Under the pieces are notes generated by a model. That model searched no databases. It saw nothing but the letters and a program-made list of their open reading frames with translations, and was not told the DNA's origin. A stretch of 64,000 bases of DNA from Nonomuraea endophytica (GTDB lineage Bacteria; Actinomycetota; Actinomycetes; Streptosporangiales; Streptosporangiaceae). Numbering within the stretch: the stretch's first letter is position 1; each line of letters begins with the position of its first letter. Both the position numbers and the translations under genes were made by a program. The stretch is taken from contig NZ_JACHIN010000003.1 of assembly GCF_014203235.1 (NCBI RefSeq), positions 177,590 through 241,589 on the forward strand, read 5' to 3'. This document shows positions 57,153 through 64,000 of the stretch, piece by piece.

Positions 57153-60100
57153 GTGAGACGCAGATCCGTCCTCGCGGCAGTCGCCGGGCTGGCCGTGACG
57201 GCCGCCATGGTGATCAATCCAGCAGCCGCAGCGGCGCCCCCGGGCGTCAACCCCCAAAAGAGCCTGACCGCCTCAGACCCGAAGAGCCTCGCCGCCACCG
57301 CGGCCGATCGGGCCGTTGCCAGCGGGCTGGACGAATTACGCAAGGGACCTGATGAGACGTACTGGCGCCGGGCGGTCACGCCTGGCGCCAGTGGCATGTT
57401 CTACGTGTCCTACGAGCGCACCTACAAGGGCCTGCCGGTGGTCGGCGGCGACGCTGTCGTCGTGACCGACTCGCAGGGCCGGGTGCGTGACACCACCGCG
57501 GCTTCCGGCGCGGCTCCGGCCGATCTCGCGGTGCAGCCTGTGGTCAGCGCCGAGCGCGCGGCCCGGGTGTCGAAGAGCCGGCTGTCGCGGGTGGACGTCA
57601 CCGGTACGCCCCGCCTGGTGGTGCTGGCCTGGGGCGAGCGGCCGGCGCTGGCCTGGGAGACCGTGGTGGAGGGCGTCGCCGCCCGTAAGCCGAGCAAGCA
57701 GCACGTCTTCGTGGACGCCCGCACCGGCAAGGTCGCCGACCACTACGACGAGGTCAAGGCCGGCACCGGCAACGGCTACTACTACCCGAACGTGACCATC
57801 GACACGAGCCAGGCGAGCGGCACGTACCGGATGGTCGACACCACTCGTCCCGGTATCCAGTGCGGCGGTCAGAACGGCCAGCCGTACACCGGACCGGACG
57901 ACGCCTGGGGCAACGGCCAGGGCACCAACCTGGAGACCGCCTGCGTGGACGCCCTGTACGGCGTGCAGCGCGAGTGGGAGATGCTCCGTGACTGGCTCGG
58001 CCGCAACGGCATCGACGGCGCCGGCCGAGGCTTCCCGGCGCGGGTCGGCCTGGCCGACGTCAACGCGTACTGGAACGGCAGTTACACCAACTTCGGCCGT
58101 TCCCAGGACAACCAGCGCCAGGTCACCCCGATCGACGTGGTCGGCCACGAGTACGGCCACGCGATCTTCCAGACCACGCCCGGCGGCGCCGGTTCCGGCA
58201 ACGAGAACGGCGGCATCAACGAGGGCACCGGCGACATCTTCGGCGCTCTGACCGAGCACTACGCCAACCACCCGAACGACCCGCCGGACTACGAGGTGGG
58301 TGAAGAGGTGAACCTGGTGGGCGACGGCCCGATCAGGTACATGTTCGACCCGTCGCGCGTCGGCGACCCGAACTGCTGGTCGACCGCGATCCCGAACACC
58401 GAGGTGCACGCGGCGGCCGGTCCGCTGAACCACTGGTTCTACCTGCTGGCCGAGGGCAACGCGCCCGGCGGCGGCAAGCCGAACAGCCCGATCTGCTCCG
58501 GCGGACCGAGCTCGGTGACCGGCATCGGCATCCAGAAGGCCGGCAAGATCTTCATGGGCGCGCTGGCCCGCAAGACCTCGACCTGGCGTTACGCCGGCGT
58601 CCGTTCGGCCTCGCTGGCCGCGGTGGTCGAGCTGTACGGCGCCGCCAGCGTCGAGTGCGCCACGACCAAGGCGGCGTGGAACGCGGTGAGCGTGCCGGTG
58701 CAGACCGGTGAGCCGACGTGCCAGCAGGCCGGTCAGGACTTCTCCATCTCCACCAACCCGGCGACGGGGACGGTCCAGCCGGGTCAGACGGCCACGACGA
58801 CGGTCGGCACCCAGACCACGTCGGGCGCGGCGCAGACGGTCAACCTGACCGCCTCCGGGCTGCCGGCCGGCGCCAACGCCAGCTTCAGCCCGGCGTCGGT
58901 GACCAGCGGCAACAACAGCACGCTGACGATCACGACGAGCGCGACGACGCCGCAGGGCGCCCACACCATCACGGTGACGGGCACCGGCCAGACCGCCACG
59001 CACACGGCCACCTACCGGCTGACGGTGGGCACCTCGACGGTGGACCCGCCGGACATCAGCCTGACGAACGTCAAGGCGCACCTCTCGCAGTTCCAGACGA
59101 TCGCCACCAACAACGGCGGCAACCGCAGGTCGACCGGCGCCGGCTACACCGCCTCGGTCTCCTACGTGGAGCAGAAGCTCCAGGCCGCCGGCTTCGAGGT
59201 ACGCCGCGTGGCGTGTGGTTCGACCTGCACCTCCGGGGCGGGCCCGAACCTGATCGCCGACTGGCCCGGCGGTGACGCCAACCAGGTCATCATGGCCGGC
59301 GCGCACCTCGACGGCGTCTCGGCCGGACCGGGCATCAACGACAACGCCTCCGGCTCGTCGGCGCTGCTCGAAGTCGCGCTGACGCTGGCGGCGACGCGGC
59401 CGAACATGCTCAAGCACGTCAGGTTCGGCTGGTGGAGCGACGAGGAGCAGGGTCTCAACGGCTCCGAGGGCTACGTGGCCACGCTGAACCAGACCGAGCG
59501 CACCAAGATCCAGGTCTACCACAACTACGACATGGTGGGCTCGCCCAACGGCGGCTACTTCATCAACAACATCAACACCACCGCCGCGCAGCACCTCAAG
59601 GCGTTCTACGACCGGCTGAACCTGCAGCCTGAGGAGAACACCGAGGGCGCCAACCGCTCCGACGACGCCTCCTTCCGCAACGCGGGCATCGCGACGTCGG
59701 GTGTGGCGGCGGGCGCCAGCTACACCAAGACCCAGGCGCAGGCGACCAAGTGGGGCGGCACGGCCGGACAGGCCTATGACCGCTGCTACCACGCGGCGTG
59801 CGACACCTCCGCCAACATCAACGACACGGTCCTCGACCGCGCCTCCGACGCGTCGGCGTGGGCCATCTGGAAGCTCGCGGTGGGCACGGACAACCCGAAC
59901 CCGCGCGACTTCTCGATCGCGGCCAACCCGTCGTCCGGCACCGTTCTGGCCGGCAACGCGGCGACGACCACGATCAACACGCAGACGACGGCCGGCACCG
60001 CGCAGACGGTCAACCTGACCGCCTCGGGCCTGCCCGCCGGCGCCAACGCCACCTTCAACCCCGCCTCGGTCACCTCCGGAGCCAGCTCCACGCTGACGAT

Positions 60101-60551
60101 CACCACCAGCGCGTCGACCCCGACGGGCAACCACTCGGTGACGATCACCGGCACCGGTGAGACCGCGACCCGCACCACGGTGTTCACGCTGAACGTGACG
60201 GGCGACACGGGCGGCCGCACGTTCCGCAACGACACCGACTACCAGATCCGCGACTTCACCTACGTCCAGAGCCCGATCACCTCCACGGCGACGGGCACGG
60301 CGCAGTCGCCGGTGACGGTCACCGCCACCAGCAACCACACCTGCCTGGAGGACCTGGACATCTGGCTGCGTGGCCCCAACGGCACGTGGCGCCAGATCAG
60401 GGCCGCCGGCGGCACGTCCTGCTCGGCCTTCGGCACCCGGACCTGGACCGTGCCGGTGACCCAGCAGGCGAGCGGCCAGTGGGTGCTCTACATCGAGGAC
60501 ATCTACGCCCAGGACCAGGGCGTTCTCGACTGGTGGAGCATCAAGGTCTGA
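57153..60551 (+). CDS. Secreted dual metalloprotease (M4 plus M28 domains)
   Basis: The 1132-residue exported protein starts at a GTG with GAAAGGA 7 bases upstream. Signal peptide about 1-29, an inhibitory propeptide (about 30-200), then an M4 thermolysin-type domain with H332-E-Y-G-H336, E357 20 residues later and H419 in EVHAAAGPLNHW. An Ig-like domain (about 530-625) leads to an M28 aminopeptidase domain with a full set: H718, D730, E764/E765, D793, H880. A second, similar Ig-like domain (about 920-1015) and a proprotein-convertase-type P domain end the chain. Both active sites look intact, so it could act as endo- and aminopeptidase in one molecule. Confidence 0.93.
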   Translation: MRRRSVLAAVAGLAVTAAMVINPAAAAAPPGVNPQKSLTASDPKSLAATAADRAVASGLDELRKGPDETYWRRAVTPGASGMFYVSYERTYKGLPVVGGDAVVVTDSQGRVRDTTAASGAAPADLAVQPVVSAERAARVSKSRLSRVDVTGTPRLVVLAWGERPALAWETVVEGVAARKPSKQHVFVDARTGKVADHYDEVKAGTGNGYYYPNVTIDTSQASGTYRMVDTTRPGIQCGGQNGQPYTGPDDAWGNGQGTNLETACVDALYGVQREWEMLRDWLGRNGIDGAGRGFPARVGLADVNAYWNGSYTNFGRSQDNQRQVTPIDVVGHEYGHAIFQTTPGGAGSGNENGGINEGTGDIFGALTEHYANHPNDPPDYEVGEEVNLVGDGPIRYMFDPSRVGDPNCWSTAIPNTEVHAAAGPLNHWFYLLAEGNAPGGGKPNSPICSGGPSSVTGIGIQKAGKIFMGALARKTSTWRYAGVRSASLAAVVELYGAASVECATTKAAWNAVSVPVQTGEPTCQQAGQDFSISTNPATGTVQPGQTATTTVGTQTTSGAAQTVNLTASGLPAGANASFSPASVTSGNNSTLTITTSATTPQGAHTITVTGTGQTATHTATYRLTVGTSTVDPPDISLTNVKAHLSQFQTIATNNGGNRRSTGAGYTASVSYVEQKLQAAGFEVRRVACGSTCTSGAGPNLIADWPGGDANQVIMAGAHLDGVSAGPGINDNASGSSALLEVALTLAATRPNMLKHVRFGWWSDEEQGLNGSEGYVATLNQTERTKIQVYHNYDMVGSPNGGYFINNINTTAAQHLKAFYDRLNLQPEENTEGANRSDDASFRNAGIATSGVAAGASYTKTQAQATKWGGTAGQAYDRCYHAACDTSANINDTVLDRASDASAWAIWKLAVGTDNPNPRDFSIAANPSSGTVLAGNAATTTINTQTTAGTAQTVNLTASGLPAGANATFNPASVTSGASSTLTITTSASTPTGNHSVTITGTGETATRTTVFTLNVTGDTGGRTFRNDTDYQIRDFTYVQSPITSTATGTAQSPVTVTATSNHTCLEDLDIWLRGPNGTWRQIRAAGGTSCSAFGTRTWTVPVTQQASGQWVLYIEDIYAQDQGVLDWWSIKV

Positions 60552-60554
60552 TGA

Positions 60555-63404
60555 TCACCCGGGTCCCGGCCGCTCGGCGGCCGGGACCCCCTCAGCGGCG
60601 AGCGCGGACACGACCTCCGTCCGCGAGCGCACTCCGAGTTTGCGCAGGAGGGTCGCCACGTGAGTCTCGACCGTCCTGCGCGACAGGAACAGCACCTCCG
60701 CGATCTCCTTGTTGGTACGGCCCAGCGCCACCAGCCTGGCCACCTCCCGCTCCCGGGGAGACAGGACACCGGCGCTCTTGCGCCGCACGGTCGGGATGGC
60801 GACGCCGCACTCGCGCAGCGCGTGCCGGCACCGGGCGGCGTCCCGGGTGGCTCCGAGGGCGGCGAACCGTTCGGCGGCCTCGGCCAGCGCGGTGGCGGCA
60901 GCCGTACGGTCGCCCAGGGCGAGGTTGGAACCCGCTTCTGCCTCTCCGGCGCGGGCGGCGGCGTAGGGCTGCGGCAGGGCGGCGTAGGCGGCTCGGGCCA
61001 GCGCGAACCTGGCGGCGGCCGCCTCGTGCCGGCCGGCGGCGGCTTCGAGGGTGCCGCGGGCCAGGTCGAGCGCGGCGGCGCTGGAGGGCGCGCGGCGGCC
61101 CACGACTCCTTCGGCGAAGCCGGCGGTCAGGTCGGCGGCCTCCTCGGCCATCCCGCCGCGCAGCAGGGCGTTGACGGCGGGGACCAGAAGCTGGTCGCCC
61201 CAGACCCACAGGCCCTTGCCGCGCAGCCGTTCCACCGCGCGCACCGCCTCCACCACGGCCGGGGCCTCCTCGCCGCGGGCCAGGTGCAGCTCGATGAGGC
61301 CGCCGCTGGCGGCCAGCGCGAGCGGCAGGTAGCCGGCGTGCGGTTCGTCGAGGCCGGCGGCGTGCAGGTGGGCGGCGGCCTCGGACCACTCGCCCGAGGC
61401 GAGCGCGAGGCGGCCGATGACGAAGTGCGCGTCGAGGGTCGCGACCGGGGTCTCCTCGAACTGCTCGATCGCGGTCGCCGCCCTGGCGGCCAGGCCCTCC
61501 CAGCGTCCGGTCAGCCAGGCCAGGCGCAGGTCCACCCCTTCGGCCAGGTTGGCGTGGAAGAAGGCGCCGGTGTCCTGGGCGAGCGTGCGGCCGCGGCGGC
61601 CGAGGTCGTCGGCCTCGCCGTACAGGCCGAGGGTGGCGGCCAGGTCGTAGAGGTTGCAGTAGGCGCGGGCGACCTGCCTGCGCACGGCGGCGGAGGGGTC
61701 GGAGGCCGGCAGGCGGGCGATGAGCTTACTCGCATCGGGGGTGCCCATCGCCATCGCCAGCGCCGCCCTGTTGCCCAGCACCGCCGAGCTCACCTCGGGG
61801 TCGTCGGCGGTCGCGACCAGTTCCTCGGCGCGGGCCATCCACTTCTCGTGCACGGCCAGGGGTTCGGTGCCCCACCAGGGCATGGCCAGCCCGGCCAGGC
61901 CCCTGGCCGCCAGCGCGGGGCGGTCGTCCAGTTCCTCCACGGCGGTCAGGATCGCCGGCGGGCCGGTGACCATGTCGCCCATCTGGGCGAACAGGATGAG
62001 GCCGAGGGCCAGCCTGGCCTGGCCGCGCAGGTCGCGGGAGAGCGTGTTGTCCGTGAGCACCTGCTTGAGCAGCCGGGTCACGCGGGGCACCGACAGCCCG
62101 GCCACGGCCAGGCGGCCCATGGTCAGGACCAGCGCGACGCGTTCGGAGCCGGGCAGTCCCGGGTCGGCGACCATCTCCTCGAGGAGCTGGATCGCCAGCG
62201 CCACGTCGCCGAGGGCGGCGGCCCGCTCGGCGGCGGCGGTGCCGTAGCGCAGCCAGGCGAGGGTGTCGCCGGACCTGCGGGCGTGGAAGGTGAGCTGGAC
62301 CAGCGACGGCGGGTCCTCGCCGGACAGGGCCCGCACCGCGCGCTCGTGGGCCATCCTGCGGTCGGGGCCGGGGATGGTGTCGTAGACGGCCTCCTGGGCG
62401 AGGGCGTGGCGGAAGCCGTACCGGTTGCCGGGGTATTCGTGCAGGACGCCGAGGGCGAGCGCTTCGAGGAGGCCGCCGCCGTCGCCGGCGACGGCGGCGA
62501 GCTGCGGCTCGCCGGAGGGCAGACGGAGTACGGCGGCCGCCCGGACGGTGCCCAGCGCGGCGGGGGAGAGCCTGGCCAGCTGCTCGGTCATGGACTCGCG
62601 CAGCAGCAACGGCACTCCGGCGTGTTCCAGGGCTTCGGGGCTGCGGTCGTCGCCCAGCGAGCGCACGACCTCCTCGACCAGGAACGGGATGCCGGAGGTG
62701 CGTTCGTGCAGGCGGGTGGCGAAGGCGGAGGGCAGGTCGTCGCGGCCGAGCAGGCCGGCGGCCAGCGTGCCGACGTCGCGCGCGTCGAGCGGGCCGAGCG
62801 GGATGACGACGGTGGTGGCCTCGGGGGCGTGGCGGTAGGCGGAGCCGAGCGGCAGCCCGGCGGCGGGCAGGTCGCGCCTGCGGTAGGTCATGACCAGCGA
62901 CAGCCCGTCCGGCGGCCGGCGGCGCAGGAACCGCAGCAGGTCCTGGGTGCCGTCGTCGGCCCAGTGCAGGTCCTCGATGACCAGGACGGTCGGCCCGGCG
63001 GCGTCCAGCAGGCCGTGCACGGCGCGGAAGAGACGGTGGCGCTCGGCGTCGGGGTCGGACAGCGGCGCCGGCGCCACGGGTAACACGTCGCTCAGCTCGG
63101 GCAGATGGCCGTGCAGCGCGCCGGTGACGGGATTGAGCTTCTCCGGGTACGGCAGGCGGCCCAGCAGGTCGCGTAGCGCCTCGAAGACCGGTCCATAGGG
63201 AAACGGCTCGCGCAGCTGATGGCAGTGCCCGAGCAGCAGGCTGCGCCCGGACGCGCGGGCGTGGACGGCCGCCGCGTGCACCAGCGTGGTCTTGCCGATG
63301 CCCGGCTCACCCTCTACCAACGCAACGGACGGGGGAGCCGTCATCGCCTCGCGCAGCGACTGTAGTGCGGCGTCCCGCCCGATTAAACCTGGCCAATCGC
63401 GCAT
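60555..63404 (-). CDS. LuxR-family ATPase regulator (LAL type)
   Basis: Large regulator of 949 residues from the ATG at 63404 (MRDWPGLIGRDAALQSL), which has GGAG 6 bases upstream; a TTG start 21 codons earlier is less likely. N-terminal AAA/STAND ATPase with Walker A GEPGIGKTTL and Walker B VLVIEDLHWAD; a long helical middle like TPR; C-terminal LuxR helix-turn-helix (LSPREREVARLVALGRTNKEIAEVLFLS). Converges on the protease gene with only 3 bases between stops. It lies downstream of a penicillin-binding protein gene on the same strand. Confidence 0.93.
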   Translation of the reverse strand: MRDWPGLIGRDAALQSLREAMTAPPSVALVEGEPGIGKTTLVHAAAVHARASGRSLLLGHCHQLREPFPYGPVFEALRDLLGRLPYPEKLNPVTGALHGHLPELSDVLPVAPAPLSDPDAERHRLFRAVHGLLDAAGPTVLVIEDLHWADDGTQDLLRFLRRRPPDGLSLVMTYRRRDLPAAGLPLGSAYRHAPEATTVVIPLGPLDARDVGTLAAGLLGRDDLPSAFATRLHERTSGIPFLVEEVVRSLGDDRSPEALEHAGVPLLLRESMTEQLARLSPAALGTVRAAAVLRLPSGEPQLAAVAGDGGGLLEALALGVLHEYPGNRYGFRHALAQEAVYDTIPGPDRRMAHERAVRALSGEDPPSLVQLTFHARRSGDTLAWLRYGTAAAERAAALGDVALAIQLLEEMVADPGLPGSERVALVLTMGRLAVAGLSVPRVTRLLKQVLTDNTLSRDLRGQARLALGLILFAQMGDMVTGPPAILTAVEELDDRPALAARGLAGLAMPWWGTEPLAVHEKWMARAEELVATADDPEVSSAVLGNRAALAMAMGTPDASKLIARLPASDPSAAVRRQVARAYCNLYDLAATLGLYGEADDLGRRGRTLAQDTGAFFHANLAEGVDLRLAWLTGRWEGLAARAATAIEQFEETPVATLDAHFVIGRLALASGEWSEAAAHLHAAGLDEPHAGYLPLALAASGGLIELHLARGEEAPAVVEAVRAVERLRGKGLWVWGDQLLVPAVNALLRGGMAEEAADLTAGFAEGVVGRRAPSSAAALDLARGTLEAAAGRHEAAAARFALARAAYAALPQPYAAARAGEAEAGSNLALGDRTAAATALAEAAERFAALGATRDAARCRHALRECGVAIPTVRRKSAGVLSPREREVARLVALGRTNKEIAEVLFLSRRTVETHVATLLRKLGVRSRTEVVSALAAEGVPAAERPGPG
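60561..60589. terminator. Perfect 13-base-pair hairpin at convergent gene ends
   Basis: GGGTCCCGGCCGC at 60561-60573 is fully complementary to GCGGCCGGGACCC at 60577-60589 with loop TCG. It starts 9 bases after the protease stop and is inside the last codons of the LAL gene (residues VPAAERPGPG), so it can terminate the protease transcript while being translated on the other strand. Confidence 0.7.
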
Positions 63405-63473
63405 GAATGACTCCGAACGGCTAGGTGAATCCTCCCGGACGTTATCCACCGCAGACACGTGGTTCAATCCCGG

Positions 63474-63505
63474 AACATAACTCCCGGGTTGCGATGCGGT
63501 GTCAA
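63474..63505 (-). promoter_or_regulatory. Possible promoter of the LAL gene
   Basis: On the minus strand TTGACA (63505-63500) is followed by TTATGT (63480-63475), a 19-base spacing. The -35 is perfect; the spacing is long, so confidence is moderate. Transcription would begin near 63468. Confidence 0.4.
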
Positions 63506-63514
63506 GCGCCCCCT

Positions 63515-64000
63515 TCAGCGGTGGCGGCGCTTCCAGCGCACCTTGTGCGGCTTGCGGTGGTTGCCGCCGCGGTTCCAGCGCACCCGCTGGTGGCGGGCCT
63601 TGCGGTCGCGGCCGGCCTTGCGCTCGGCCGCTTGGGCCTCCTTCAGGCCGGGAGTGAATCCGCCGCCAAAGCGGGACATGTCAGGATAGACGAAGCCGTG
63701 GCGCCGGACGTCTTGGAGCGCCGACTCCATCGACCGCACCCAGATCGGGCCCGGCAGCGAGGCGCCCTGGACCGAACCGTAGTACTCGTCGCCGATCTGG
63801 ACCCCGCGCAGCGGATAGCGGTAGGAGCCCCGGATGTCGCCGACGCTGACCGCCGCCGCCAGGTCCGGCGTGTAGCCGGCGAACCACGCCGAGGTGTAGC
63901 CGTTGTTGGTGCCGGTCTTGCCGGCGGCGGGGCGGCCGATGCTCTGGCCCTTCATCGTGCCCTTGCTGAACACCCCGCTGAGCACGTGGTTGACCGCGTC
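63515..64000 (-). CDS. Class A penicillin-binding protein, C-terminal part
   Basis: The frame runs off the window end, so only the last 161 residues are seen. They include the transpeptidase KTG box (AAGKTGTNNGYTSAWFAGYTP) and the following PBP region (LPGPIWVRSMESAL), ending in a strongly basic tail (RDRKARHQRVRWNRGGNHRKPHK). This matches bifunctional transglycosylase-transpeptidases (PBP1 type) that polymerise and cross-link peptidoglycan outside the membrane. Class A assignment rests on the C-terminal half only. Confidence 0.85.
   Translation of the reverse strand, partial: DAVNHVLSGVFSKGTMKGQSIGRPAAGKTGTNNGYTSAWFAGYTPDLAAAVSVGDIRGSYRYPLRGVQIGDEYYGSVQGASLPGPIWVRSMESALQDVRRHGFVYPDMSRFGGGFTPGLKEAQAAERKAGRDRKARHQRVRWNRGGNHRKPHKVRWKRRHR

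Overview
The window is about 64 kb of very GC-rich DNA whose gene content and order are those of a filamentous, spore-forming actinomycete. The meso-DAP-type division and cell wall (dcw) cluster, SepF/YlmG/DivIVA, a T-box-controlled ileS and a type II polyketide cluster all point that way. I infer a member of the Streptosporangiales (Nonomuraea-like); the genus is a guess from general resemblance, not a database result.

Region 1 (1-22353) is core chromosome. A tightly coupled peptidoglycan and division operon runs murE (cut at the window start), murF, mraY, murD, ftsW, murG, murC, ftsQ. After a 911-base gap with repeats and a promoter/leader comes ftsZ, then a YggS/YlmE-type PLP protein, sepF, ylmG and divIVA. 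The ylmD gene usually found between ftsZ and ylmE is absent. Next is a membrane protein with two Ada-like zinc motifs, then (minus strand) ileS with a translational T-box leader, then (plus strand) a TraR/DksA-type zinc-finger gene, lspA and an RluA-family pseudouridine synthase.

Region 2 (22525-35260) is a compact aromatic (type II) polyketide cluster. The minus-strand arm has a histidine kinase/response regulator pair, a TcmI-type cyclase, and a full acetyl-CoA carboxylase set (fused AccD-AccA, BCCP, biotin carboxylase), which would supply malonyl-CoA. The plus-strand arm is nine genes, nearly all overlapping by 4 bases: SchA/CurD-like protein, ketoreductase, ABM monooxygenase, FAD hydroxylase, O-methyltransferase, ACP, an aromatase-cupin fusion, KS-alpha and KS-beta (chain length factor). 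It resembles spore-pigment, tetracenomycin and pradimicin-type systems, but the gene order (ACP before the KS pair) and the fusion are unusual.

Region 3 (35261-48419) holds an 18-base tandem repeat, an MMPL/RND exporter divergent from an OmpR-type two-component system, and a six-gene minus-strand unit in which three receptor-like Ser/Thr kinases are interleaved with an AraC regulator and an AzlCD branched-chain amino acid exporter. An APC amino acid permease follows.

Region 4 (48584-64000) has dnaE, a secreted discoidin-phosphoesterase, an MFS transporter, a Pro/Thr-repeat TolB-like membrane protein, a repeat-rich gap, a large secreted protease carrying both an M4 and an M28 peptidase domain, a convergent LuxR-family ATPase regulator, and the C-terminal part of a class A penicillin-binding protein cut at the window end.
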